Shown here one piece after another: positions 8,443-15,966 of a stretch of 46,913 nucleotides of DNA. Within the stretch, counting starts at the first letter, position 1. Each line of letters begins with the position of its first letter. The position numbers were made by a program, and so were the translations under genes. This DNA comes from Candidatus Parcubacteria bacterium (GTDB lineage Bacteria > Patescibacteriota > Saccharimonadia > Saccharimonadales > 2-12-FULL-41-12), in the NCBI GenBank assembly GCA_019347895.1, contig JAHWKM010000009.1, positions 1 through 46,913 on the forward strand, read 5' to 3'. The notes below the pieces were generated by a model that saw only the letters and a program-made list of their open reading frames with translations, was not told the DNA's origin and searched no databases.

Positions 8443-9288
8443 ATGCTTACTACAAAAATAAAAAGAAAACACTATTTTACGCCTCTACGTTATCCTGGGG
8501 GTAAAACCTCTCTGTTCAATTATTTTGATCAGATTATTAAAGATAATAAATGGCGCGACATCAAATACATTGAGCCATATGCTGGCGGAGCGGGTGCGGC
8601 TTTATCATTATTGCTATTAGAAAAAGTAGATTCGATTGTAATAAATGATTATGACCCAGCTATTTATGCGTTTTGGAAGTCTGTTCTAGATAATACAGAT
8701 GATTTTATTGACCTTATCGACTCTACACCATTAAGCGTAAACGAATGGGAGACTCAAAAAAGAATCTATAAAATTGCGGACTATAACAAGCTACTTAGAC
8801 TTGGGTTTGCTACCTTTTATTTAAACAGAACAAATAGGTCGGGGGTACTTAATGGCGGTCCTATTGGCGGCAAAGCTCAAGAAGGAAATTGGAAAATCGA
8901 TGCGCGATATAACAAGAAGGCTCTTATTGATCGAATTAGACTCATTTCCCTTTACAAAGATCGAATCAAAGTCACAAAAAGCGATGGAATAAAGGTTATA
9001 AAAAAATATGCGATCGATCCCAAGGCCTTTTTGTATATTGACCCGCCATATTTTGTTAAGGGCGCAAATTTATATCTAAATGCATTTAAGCTAGAAGACC
9101 ATAAAAGATTAGCAGAGGTTTTGAATGAGCTTAATAACTCAAAGTGGATTTTAACTTATGATAATGAAGAAAATATCAAAAAGCTTTATCTGAGACGAAG
9201 ACAAGAACCTTTTTCACTCAAATATTCTGTTCATCGAAATTCAAAAGTCGGTTCCGAAATTATGATTTTTTCAGACTCTATAAACTGA
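8443..9288 (+). CDS. D12-class DNA adenine-N6 methyltransferase (Dam/M.DpnII-like)
   Basis: A 281-residue enzyme from ATG 8443; a TTG at 8434 is a weaker alternative. It has the D12 N-terminal signature TPLRYPGGKT (13-22), SAM motif I IEPYAGGAGAAL (43-54), a specificity region with FYLNRTNRSGVLNGGP (125-140), catalytic motif DPPY at 200-203 and the late ILTYDNEE stretch. It transfers methyl from SAM to adenine in a short target and presumably protects the host from the nuclease encoded just upstream. Members of this class often modify GATC, but the target cannot be read here. The length is normal for the family. Confidence 0.9.
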   Translation: MLTTKIKRKHYFTPLRYPGGKTSLFNYFDQIIKDNKWRDIKYIEPYAGGAGAALSLLLLEKVDSIVINDYDPAIYAFWKSVLDNTDDFIDLIDSTPLSVNEWETQKRIYKIADYNKLLRLGFATFYLNRTNRSGVLNGGPIGGKAQEGNWKIDARYNKKALIDRIRLISLYKDRIKVTKSDGIKVIKKYAIDPKAFLYIDPPYFVKGANLYLNAFKLEDHKRLAEVLNELNNSKWILTYDNEENIKKLYLRRRQEPFSLKYSVHRNSKVGSEIMIFSDSIN

Positions 9289-9317
9289 TTCTCTAAAATG
9301 CTGGCAGGTTTTAGGGT

Positions 9318-9491
9318 TTATTCAATTACTGCTAAAGCAGCAATCTCCTTTACCCTTTGTGCAGAGCGCACGGCTTGTGGTCTAAGCGGATAGCTTTCGC
9401 CAACGGCAACTATTTCACCGTTACCGGCTACTAGTCGCCATCGCCATTGCAATGCACGGTCTTGATATATTTGGAACTTTGGGGTTCTCAT
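9318..9491 (-). CDS. DUF1508 small protein
   Basis: A 57-residue protein consisting of one DUF1508 (YegP-like) repeat: FQIYQDRALQWRWRLVAGNG, then IVAVGESY and AVRSAQRVKEIA. The function of the family is not established; it is found as short lone proteins or tandem copies. The start at 9491 is preferred because AGAGAGG ends 8 bases upstream of this ATG; an upstream GTG at 9500 is the alternative. It converges on the D12 methylase gene. Confidence 0.75.
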   Translation of the reverse strand: MRTPKFQIYQDRALQWRWRLVAGNGEIVAVGESYPLRPQAVRSAQRVKEIAALAVIE

Positions 9492-9543
9492 AATCAACAC
9501 CTCTCTTGGTTATTAGTTACAGGAGAGTTCGACCTTTTTAAAA

Positions 9544-9590
9544 CCTCTCCCCGCCACAGATCACGACTATGAACTGTGGAGGAGGAGGTA
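9544..9590. repeat. Intergenic hairpin
   Basis: ACCTCTCC and CCACAG upstream pair with CTGTGG and GGAGGAGGT downstream around a 14-base loop. It lies in the leader region of the DUF1508 gene (minus strand). It may be a regulatory leader or a terminator; no T-run is present. Confidence 0.35.
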
Positions 9591-9695
9591 AGATAGCAAA
9601 CTAACCGGCAACGTAAGTCCCCGAAGGTTATCCCGCCAGCATTTTAAGGAACTAAAAAGCATTATAATTTATAGTCAAAAATTTTAAAAACAGCT

Positions 9696-9782
9696 GTGGT
9701 TTTATCACTTGCTGTCTGCTTTTTCGGTTCCTTTTTTCAGACAAAAAAGGAACTCACGCAAAGCTATGAAATAGCGGTGAAC
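9696..9782 (-). repeat. R1 partial copy
   Basis: Matches the outer end of R1 on the minus strand: the GGTTTTATCAC-TTGCTG segment, a hairpin with arms GGTTCCTTTTTTCAG/AAAAAAGGAAC, and GCTATGAAATAGCGG. The nested palindrome half is missing. With R2b it brackets the gene at 9825-10196. Confidence 0.6.
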
Positions 9783-9788
9783 CCCTGC

Positions 9789-9817
9789 TTGTTAAACAAG
9801 ATTATTTGTGCTATAAT
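9789..9817 (+). promoter_or_regulatory. Sigma-70-type promoter for a leaderless gene
   Basis: TTGTTA at 9789-9794, 17-base spacer, TATAAT at 9812-9817. The ATG at 9825 lies 7 bases after the -10 box, at the expected transcription start, so the mRNA should begin with AUG. Confidence 0.6.
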
Positions 9818-9824
9818 ACTTATA

Positions 9825-10196
9825 ATGAGATTTGCAATAGACTATTTGGAAAAAGTTCCTTATGAAATTTTGAATGATCCTGTCGAGAGCCAGGCAAGCG
9901 CGGAAGAGATTACAGCTCGTATCGGCAAGTATTTAGTAATGGAGCGCTTAAGCTTACCTTGCAAAGAAGAAACTAGAATAAAGATAGCCCGTAATGAAAT
10001 GACGGAGTCTAAAACTTTCGTAACACTGTGTCGAATTATCTGGCGCTCAAAATATAAGAGCCGTGAAGGTTTAACAGCCGGCGATATTGAACTGACAGCA
10101 GACGCCCTGGGTGTGTATGAAGATATCTGGCCTATGGATCCAGACGAAGAAGCACGGGCTCTACTGCCCGACCCAGAAGAAGCCTTAGTCCCTTAA
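9825..10196 (+). CDS. Hypothetical small acidic protein
   Basis: A 123-residue protein starting MRFAIDYLEK. A longer reading frame opens at 9696, but its first 43 residues come from the R1 fragment and lie upstream of the promoter, so they are not part of the gene. The protein is mostly helical in look, with RIGKYLVMERLSLPCKEE in the middle and an acidic, proline-bearing C-terminus (DPDEEARALLPDPEE). No family was recognised. It is the only gene between a partial R1 and R2b, the same single-gene bracket arrangement seen elsewhere in this window. Confidence 0.6.
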   Translation: MRFAIDYLEKVPYEILNDPVESQASAEEITARIGKYLVMERLSLPCKEETRIKIARNEMTESKTFVTLCRIIWRSKYKSREGLTAGDIELTADALGVYEDIWPMDPDEEARALLPDPEEALVP

Positions 10197-10248
10197 GCAA
10201 AGCTTCACTACTTCACAGAAACCTTCATTGAGGGTGTCTAGTTTCACT

Positions 10249-10488
10249 TGGGTTTGGGCATAGAGAGGCGTCCTGATTGGCGAATGTCAAAAGCACAATT
10301 ATTCGCTGCAGAAGCGAAGCGAGGCAGTGTTAAGACCTGTCGGGCCTGTAAATATGTATAGACAGGTTGAGTTTGCCGAGCATTGTGCTCTTTGACAATG
10401 AGGCAGTCATGATGGATCGACGCCCAAGAGTTTTTGCATTCTTTTGTCGGCACAAAAGAATGAATTTGGTTCTTTATTGAAAGAACAT
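10249..10488 (-). repeat. R2 structured repeat, copy b
   Basis: A minus-strand copy running from TGGGTTTGGGCATAGAG to the hairpin-bearing end ATTGAAAGAAC. Outer palindrome arms: TGTCAAAAGCACAATTATTC and CATTGTGCTCTTTGACAA. The inner part differs from copies a and d (GACCTGTCGGGCC with GACAGGTTGAG), so the inner sequence is exchangeable while the arms are kept. It sits between two lone genes. Confidence 0.75.
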
Positions 10489-10544
10489 CCACTGTAAGAT
10501 ACGAAGTATCTTCAAAAAATTACTTTTTGCTTATAATTAAACAA

Positions 10545-10952
10545 ATGAACATCTACCTAGACATCGACGGCGTCCTACTAATCAACGAAAACCAGGCGGC
10601 GCCTTTTGCTGATGAATTTTTGCAGTATATTCTTACTAATTATCCGAATAGTACTTATTGGCTGACTACGCATTGCTGGAGGGGAGAGAATAGGGCGGTC
10701 GAGATACTTACACCTGTATTAAAGGAGAAAACACTTAAGATGTTAAGTATAATTAAGCCTACTGAGTGGGGTAATTATAAAACCGACGCGATCGACTTCA
10801 GCCAGCCATTTTTATGGTTTGACGATGATCTATTCCCGGAAGAAGAAGTCATACTGCAGCAAAACAATGCCTCGGGCAGCCAAGTTAGAGTAAATTTATA
10901 CAAAGACCCAAACCAACTCCAAAAAATCCTAGATTCATTTCCTGTCCGTTAG
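10545..10952 (+). CDS. HAD-like small phosphatase-type protein
   Basis: A 135-residue protein starting MNIYLDIDGVLL, which carries the HAD motif I DxDGV at residues 5-9. FLWFDDDLFPEE near residue 90 looks like the acidic motif IV. It is short for a HAD enzyme, so it would be a capless phosphatase-like domain with unknown substrate. ATG 10545 is chosen because TATAAT at 10532-10537 ends 7 bases before it, which predicts a leaderless mRNA; an upstream in-frame start at 10527 would lie inside the promoter. It is the single gene between R2b and R1b. Confidence 0.7.
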   Translation: MNIYLDIDGVLLINENQAAPFADEFLQYILTNYPNSTYWLTTHCWRGENRAVEILTPVLKEKTLKMLSIIKPTEWGNYKTDAIDFSQPFLWFDDDLFPEEEVILQQNNASGSQVRVNLYKDPNQLQKILDSFPVR

Positions 10953-10992
10953 AATTACAGAGAAAATCAAGCATTTTCTCCTCCGCTTTTTA

Positions 10993-11230
10993 CCAGCATT
11001 GATAAAACCGATTGAAGCGAATCAGCTTGGCTGGAGTCACTGAAGCAAAAGCTAGTCCAGGCCGCTCCTTTGGGAAATAGGGCTGGACCGGCCCCGAAGG
11101 GACGTTTTTTGCTTCACCAGACAAGCTGGTATCTCGGCTCAGTAGTGTTTTGTCACCTGCTGTCTGCTTTTTCGGTTCGTTTTTTCAGACAAAAAAGGAA
11201 CTCGGGATCGGTACGAAGTACCGCCGAAAA
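10993..11230 (-). repeat. R1 structured repeat, copy b
   Basis: A minus-strand R1: CAGCATTGATAAAACCGATT end, arms TGAAGCAAAAGCTAGTCCAG and GGAC...TTTTTTGCTTCACCAG, then the GGTATCTC block and a terminal hairpin GGTTCG/AAGGAAC with the GGTACGAAGTACC end. It is nearly identical in its inner part to copy c. Confidence 0.75.
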
Positions 11231-11254
11231 TTGTTCTTAATTCAAAAGAAATTG

Positions 11255-11296
11255 GTTCTTGGTCACAAGAACACCTTGGGTTCTTTTCCAAAGAAC
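11255..11296. repeat. Tandem short hairpins before def
   Basis: GTTCTT-GGTCAC-AAGAAC (11255-11272) and GTTCTTTTCCAAAGAAC (11280-11296) repeat the hairpin style found at the ends of R2. They lie just upstream of the def promoter. Confidence 0.45.
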
Positions 11297-11321
11297 ATAA
11301 TTAAAGTGATAGACTCATATT

Positions 11322-11882
11322 ATGAAACTCATGGAGTTTGGCGAACCGCTGTTGAGGCAAAAAGCCAGGAAAATTAAAACTGCCGAGATAAAAACAAAAA
11401 AATTCCAAGCCTTAATAAAAGAAATGAAAGAGTTTTTAGCTGATAAAAAACTTGGCATTGGGTTAGCAGCTCCGCAAATAGGGCAGGATGCCAGCCTGGC
11501 AATCATATTGATTCAGCCCACTAAACATAGAAGTAAAGTCAAGAAATTTGAGCTAACCATCATCAATCCTGAGATCATCAAGACTTACGGCAGAAAATCT
11601 CAAATGTGGGAAGGCTGCATTAGCGGCGGATCAACCAAGGCCGGTTTGTTTGCCCGTGTTCCCAGATATAAAAAGATAGAACTAAAGTACCAAGATGTGA
11701 GAGGTCAGTCCTTTCACAAAGTTTTCGAAGGATTGCCGGCCCAAGTTATTCAGCACGAAGTGGATCATTTGAGCGGCGTGTTATTCGTAGACCGGGTAAA
11801 GGACAGCAAAACTTTCGTAACTTATAGAAATTACTTAAAAATAATAAAAAATAGCTCGGCCAGAACCAATGCTAAAAAATAA
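11322..11882 (+). CDS. def: Peptide deformylase
   Basis: Removes the formyl group from the N-terminal methionine of new proteins. All three family motifs are present in 186 residues: GIGLAAPQIG (45-54), EGCIS (97-101) and QHEVDH (144-149). The metal ligands would be C99, H145 and H149, and E146 is the catalytic base. The start coincides with the predicted transcript start: an extended -10 TGATAGACT at 11307-11315 ends 7 bases before the ATG. The stop overlaps the following membrane-protein gene by 14 bases, suggesting translational coupling. The tail (NSSARTNAKK) is basic and beyond the catalytic fold. Confidence 0.93.
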   Translation: MKLMEFGEPLLRQKARKIKTAEIKTKKFQALIKEMKEFLADKKLGIGLAAPQIGQDASLAIILIQPTKHRSKVKKFELTIINPEIIKTYGRKSQMWEGCISGGSTKAGLFARVPRYKKIELKYQDVRGQSFHKVFEGLPAQVIQHEVDHLSGVLFVDRVKDSKTFVTYRNYLKIIKNSSARTNAKK

Positions 11883-12669
11883 CCAGCGAAAATTTGAATA
11901 TCTGAATATTATTATTCTTTGTTCTAGCGTTATTGTCTTGATGGCTTTTCAAATAAAGATTTTAGGCTTTTTAATGCTGGCCGCAGGTATTTTAGGGTTA
12001 GTTTTATGTTCAAAAGATTTTAGACGCAACATCGGGCTAGTCTATGGCTGCGCGGCTTTGCTCGGAATAACCCCGATTAATACCAGCACTGACTTTCCTC
12101 ACATATTAACTATGGGCGTACCTTTATTTTTAGCGGTATTCGGACCGTACCTTATTTCTAAATACATTTATAAAAACCATTTAGTCAGATTTCCGTTCCG
12201 CAAGGACAGGGAATGGAAGAAACGCGAGATAAGCTACGTATTATTTACGGCAATTGTCGGATTTTTAATTTTGCCGCCTATGCTTAGAAGCGGAAATTCT
12301 TTTCAAAATTGGGAAATATTGCCGGGAGCTTGGAACCTAGCTGAATCATACATAGGTCTTAATGCTGTAGGGATATGGGATGAATTATTCTTTATTTCAA
12401 CGGTACTTGGAATATTCCGCCGCCATCTGCCATTTTGGGCAGCTAATTTAGCCCAAACAGCTTTTTTTACGTCCTTTTTGTATACTCTGGGGTTCCAAGG
12501 TTGGGCCCCGGCAATAATTATCCCGTTCGCTCTTAGCCAAGGATACATATTTAAAAAAACAGATTCGCTGCTGTATGTGCTTACTATTCATTTAACGCTT
12601 GATCTGGTATTGCATTTAACTATCGTACATCTTCATCATCCAAGCTGGCTGCCATTTTTTATAACATGA
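11869..12669 (+). CDS. CPBP-family-like multi-pass membrane protein with degenerate active site
   Basis: A 266-residue integral membrane protein with about seven hydrophobic segments. It resembles CPBP/CAAX-type intramembrane proteases by layout: GIWDELFFISTVLGIFRR sits where the EExxxR motif is expected, FTSFLYTLGF at motif 2, and IHLTLDLVLH at the HxxxN/D position. The first motif has DE instead of EE and the second lacks its histidine, so catalysis is doubtful. The gene overlaps def by 14 bases. A membrane scaffold or receptor role is equally possible. Confidence 0.6.
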   Translation: MLKNNQRKFEYLNIIILCSSVIVLMAFQIKILGFLMLAAGILGLVLCSKDFRRNIGLVYGCAALLGITPINTSTDFPHILTMGVPLFLAVFGPYLISKYIYKNHLVRFPFRKDREWKKREISYVLFTAIVGFLILPPMLRSGNSFQNWEILPGAWNLAESYIGLNAVGIWDELFFISTVLGIFRRHLPFWAANLAQTAFFTSFLYTLGFQGWAPAIIIPFALSQGYIFKKTDSLLYVLTIHLTLDLVLHLTIVHLHHPSWLPFFIT

Positions 12670-12786
12670 TATTGAACAATAATATTACTCAATATTTAAG
12701 GTGTTATACGCCAAAAAATTATAGAATTGCATGGAGAATGCCGTAGCTTGTTTGTTTTTATATCCGGTAGTTTAATTGCGGTTAAC

Positions 12787-12795
12787 TGATATAAT
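12787..12795 (+). promoter_or_regulatory. Extended -10 promoter upstream of the GH1 gene
   Basis: TGATATAAT is a perfect extended -10 box. Transcription would start near 12802, giving a ~95-base leader that contains a short upstream ORF. No good -35 is visible. Confidence 0.45.
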
Positions 12796-12848
12796 CAAGC
12801 ATGTAAATCTTTAAAGTTAAAAAAACGAGGCACTAAAGATCCAATAAT

Positions 12849-12899
12849 ATGAGCATAATAAAAACCATAGCTATAAATACGTTAGGACTTAACTGGTGA
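12849..12899 (+). CDS. Possible 16-residue leader peptide overlapping the GH1 start
   Basis: ATG 12849 opens a 16-codon frame (MSIIKTIAINTLGLNW) whose TGA at 12897-12899 overlaps the GTG start of the glycosidase at 12896. Such overlap can couple translation of the second gene to the first. There is no ribosome site directly before the ATG, and chance is possible. Confidence 0.25.
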   Translation: MSIIKTIAINTLGLNW

Positions 12900-14194
12900 A
12901 GATAGAAAAAAACGCCGATATATTTCCCAGGCATTTTTTTTGGGGTGCTTCTACATCGGCTCACCAGGTAGAGGGAAGGAACCAAAATCAATGGAGCGTA
13001 TGGGAGCTGGAAAATGCCTCGCAATTAGCCCAAACGGCCCATATAAGATTATCCTGGATGCCTGGCTGGGAGCAGATTAAAGACCAAGCTGAGGAGCCGA
13101 GCAACTATATTTCCGGCGAAGGAGTGGACCACTATAACCGCTACAAAGAAGACTTTGCCTTAGCCAAACAGCTGAATCTAAACGCTTTTAGATTTTCTAT
13201 AGAATGGTCGCGGATTGAGCCTATGGAAGGCCAGTGGAACGATGAGGCAATCAAGCACTACCAGGACTACATTAAAGAACTGCGAAGCCAAAATCTTGAA
13301 CCTTTTTTGAACCTCTGGCACTGGACATTGCCGGTGTGGTTTAGCGAAAAAGGCGGCTTTGAAAACAAAGAAAATTTAAAATACTGGAAAAGGTTCATAG
13401 AAAAGGTGGCAGCCGATCTCATATATGACGTTGAGTATATTATTACGCTTAATGAGCCGAACGTGGACGCGACCTTTTCGTACTTGTTTGATTTGCATCC
13501 GGGAAATGAAGTTAAGCGCTCTAAATTAGTTACTCCGGCTGTCTGGAAGTATATAAGGTTTTTTAGAGTTTATTTAAATCTTATGCAGGCGCATCGCTCA
13601 GCTTATAAGATTCTAAAAGGAAAGAAGCCGACCCTGAAGATCGGTCTGGCCAACCAGCTAGCTAACATACAAGCCAAGCGGCCGCATAATTATCTTGATC
13701 AAACTACTACTCAAGTCATGAGATATTTTTGGAACTGGTGGTTATTAAACCGCATTCGCCGGCAGCTGGATTTTATAGGTGTAAATTATTATTTTTCAGA
13801 TTATTATACCGGGCTTGGCAAACGCAAAAATCCTAAAGTACCGACCAACGACATGGGTTGGTATATGGAGCCGGAAGGCATATATCCATTACTGCTTAGA
13901 GTATGGGCGAGGTATAAAAAACCTATATTTATCACCGAAAGCGGACTGGCTGACGCGAAGGACGAATACAGGCAGTGGTGGATTGAGGAGACTATTGTAA
14001 GTATGGAAAAAGCGCTTAGCGAGGGCGTGGATCTGCGCGGATATTTTTACTGGAGTCTTCTGGATAACTTTGAATGGCAGGATGGCTGGTGGCCGCAGTT
14101 CGGCCTGGTTCACGTCGATAGAAAAAAAGGCATGAAGCGTACAATCCGGCCTAGCGCTAAGTGGTTTGCCGACTGGCTGGCTAATTTAAAATAA
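12896..14194 (+). CDS. Glycoside hydrolase family 1 (beta-glucosidase/beta-glycosidase-like)
   Basis: A 432-residue retaining glycosidase with the full GH1 plan. FFWGASTSAHQVEG is at 14-27, NAFRFSIEWSRIEP near 96-109, the acid/base E187 is in TLNEPN, and the nucleophile E348 is in FITESGL. The substrate-handling end is YFYWSLLDNFEWQDGW. It acts on beta-linked sugars, probably in the cytoplasm since no signal peptide is visible. The GTG start is supported by AGGA seven bases upstream and by alignment of the N-terminal FPRHFFWG motif. The same-strand GNAT gene follows after 6 bases. The actual sugar is not predictable. Confidence 0.9.
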   Translation: MKIEKNADIFPRHFFWGASTSAHQVEGRNQNQWSVWELENASQLAQTAHIRLSWMPGWEQIKDQAEEPSNYISGEGVDHYNRYKEDFALAKQLNLNAFRFSIEWSRIEPMEGQWNDEAIKHYQDYIKELRSQNLEPFLNLWHWTLPVWFSEKGGFENKENLKYWKRFIEKVAADLIYDVEYIITLNEPNVDATFSYLFDLHPGNEVKRSKLVTPAVWKYIRFFRVYLNLMQAHRSAYKILKGKKPTLKIGLANQLANIQAKRPHNYLDQTTTQVMRYFWNWWLLNRIRRQLDFIGVNYYFSDYYTGLGKRKNPKVPTNDMGWYMEPEGIYPLLLRVWARYKKPIFITESGLADAKDEYRQWWIEETIVSMEKALSEGVDLRGYFYWSLLDNFEWQDGWWPQFGLVHVDRKKGMKRTIRPSAKWFADWLANLK

Positions 14195-14200
14195 AGGTAG

Positions 14201-14734
14201 ATGATAATGGAAATCATAGAAGAATTACCGGAAAGGCTAAAAGATATCGGGCTTCATGTTGAAGTATACGAAGCGGAAAATTTACCTGAAATATATATTG
14301 ACCAGTTGATCGAAAAATCCCGCCAACCGCACGTTTTAGAGTATGAAGGGCACGAAGACGCAGGAGGGCGTTTTAAGGACAGGGAAGCCTTCAATAGATG
14401 GACAAAAGACAAAAAGCGGATTTTTTACTTGCTTCTTGAGAAAGAAAATATAGCGGGTGTCATATGGTTTGGCGAACGGCAAAACCAGCACATTGATAGG
14501 TCCTACGGCTTAACGTTCGCTATCAGGCTGTACGAGGGATTTGTGGGCAAGGGACTGTCGAAACCTTTTATGAGAGTCGCCCACGACGGCATGAAAAAAT
14601 ACTATCCCGGCCAAAAAATATGGCTGGATTTCGCGGCAGAGAATGTAGCGGCCCAAAAAGCTTACGAATCATTCGGCTATAAATACCTTGGTACCAGCGA
14701 CGGGAGAATGGTTATGGGACTGGACAATTTTTAA
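14201..14734 (+). CDS. GNAT-family N-acetyltransferase
   Basis: A 177-residue protein with GNAT-like layout. A beta-rich core contains IFYLLLEKENIAGVIWFGE, the acetyl-CoA loop region appears as GFVGKGLSKPFMRVAHDG (non-canonical Q/RxxGxG/A), and WLDFAAENVAAQKAYESFGYK is the classic C-terminal helix and beta strand. The substrate is unknown. AAGG lies just before ATG 14201; ATG 14207 is also possible. The stop is immediately followed by the yvcK start, so these genes form one transcription unit. Confidence 0.75.
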   Translation: MIMEIIEELPERLKDIGLHVEVYEAENLPEIYIDQLIEKSRQPHVLEYEGHEDAGGRFKDREAFNRWTKDKKRIFYLLLEKENIAGVIWFGERQNQHIDRSYGLTFAIRLYEGFVGKGLSKPFMRVAHDGMKKYYPGQKIWLDFAAENVAAQKAYESFGYKYLGTSDGRMVMGLDNF

Positions 14735-15697
14735 ATGAAGGCCGGAAAAAAAATTGTAGTGATTGGCGGCGGGCACGGAAGCTCGGTGGTTTTGTCGGGG
14801 CTTAAAGATAAGGACCTGGAACTGACCGCAGTGATTTCGATGGCCGATAACGGCGGGTCAACGGGCAGGCTAAGGCGCGAGTTGGGGGTTTCTGCACTCG
14901 GCGACATTAGAAACTGCCTGGCGGCGTTATGTGATTCAGCAGAGCTTAGCAGCTTGTTTTCCTACCGTTTTTCCAAAGGGGAGCTGGAGGGACACAGTTT
15001 GGGCAACCTATTTTTAGCTGCCGGCGAGCTATCGTCTGGAAACCTGCAGACAAGCATAGACAATGCCCGCGAGGCTCTGAGTATAAGGGCCAAAATTTTT
15101 CCGGTTACCTTAGACAAACCGCAGCTAAAATATACCGCTGAGGAGAGGGAAGTTGTAGGCATGCATCAAATTGCCGGCATAACTATTAATTCAAAACCCA
15201 AGCTAACGCTGGAGCCTGAGGCAAAATTAACCGAGCAAGCCAGAAAATCTATCAGCGAGGCTGACTTGATAATTATAGCGCCCGGTAATTTTTATTGCTC
15301 GATAGCCCAGACCTTAATAGTCGGGGGTATGGCAGAGGCGCTGGAGAGTACTTCTGCAAAAGTAGCTATGGTGGCTAACCTGATAAATATTAAAAATCAC
15401 ACGAAAAACTTTAATGTAGTTGACTATATTCTAGAGGTTAACAGGCTGCTCGGCAGGGAAGTTCTTGATTATATGGTTTATAACACCAAACTGCTCGACC
15501 AATCCGTCTTAAGGCCTAATGAAGAGCTGGTTAGATTGGATTTTGACAAAGCAAACGCGAAATCTGTGATTTTTAAAGGGGGCGATCTGGCTGATGAAAA
15601 TCTAACGCAGCCCGATCCTAACGACAAAATAGCCCATATTCGCTCTAAAGTTCGCCACGATAATAAAAAATTAGCCGAAATAATTTTAGCGCTCTAA
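14735..15697 (+). CDS. yvcK: YvcK/CofD-like gluconeogenesis factor
   Basis: A 320-residue Rossmann-type protein. IVVIGGGHGSSVVLSGL (7-23) and the hallmark SMADNGGSTGRLRRELG identify the YvcK family. GDIRNCLAAL and the HSLGNLFLAA and IIAPGNFY motifs follow. YvcK proteins bind UDP-sugars and help peptidoglycan synthesis and cell shape during growth on certain carbon sources; CofD relatives make F420, but the YvcK-type lengths and motifs fit better. Its place directly upstream of the dcw cluster supports a cell-wall role. It starts one base after the GNAT stop. Confidence 0.85.
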   Translation: MKAGKKIVVIGGGHGSSVVLSGLKDKDLELTAVISMADNGGSTGRLRRELGVSALGDIRNCLAALCDSAELSSLFSYRFSKGELEGHSLGNLFLAAGELSSGNLQTSIDNAREALSIRAKIFPVTLDKPQLKYTAEEREVVGMHQIAGITINSKPKLTLEPEAKLTEQARKSISEADLIIIAPGNFYCSIAQTLIVGGMAEALESTSAKVAMVANLINIKNHTKNFNVVDYILEVNRLLGREVLDYMVYNTKLLDQSVLRPNEELVRLDFDKANAKSVIFKGGDLADENLTQPDPNDKIAHIRSKVRHDNKKLAEIILAL

Positions 15698-15782
15698 GCG
15701 AATAGGTAACGCTAAATATGGTGCTTTTTGTTTTTCTGTGGAAAAGTATGCCATTTTTCTCTATAAAAACTCAATAAAATAC

Positions 15783-15834
15783 TTGTCTGTGGGTAGGAAT
15801 AGATAGTATATTCAAGTAAGTGGGTAGTCGTGGG
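15783..15834 (+). promoter_or_regulatory. dcw promoter with MraZ-box-like TGGG repeats
   Basis: TTGTCT (15783-15788) with an 18-base spacer and TATATT (15807-15812) forms a candidate promoter. TGGG occurs at 15790, 15821 and 15831; the last two have the 10-base period typical of MraZ operators (TGGGN, 5-base spacer), and the first is about three periods upstream. MraZ is known to bind such repeats in front of its own gene, so autoregulation is likely. This is read by eye. Confidence 0.5.
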
Positions 15835-15966
15835 TAAGCCAAAATAGCTTACTCCCGGTAAACCCCGTAGTAGATCTTCACTCTCCGCCCTGGCGGAAAA
15901 AAGCCTGAGAAGCAACAAGAGAAGGCCTATTACAGGGAAAAATAAAAACCACTGAAATTTAAAACG

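Noticed and set aside
9696-9824. 43-residue N-terminal extension of the hypothetical gene at 9825
   Set aside because: It is encoded by a partial R1 repeat and lies upstream of a good promoter whose start matches ATG 9825.
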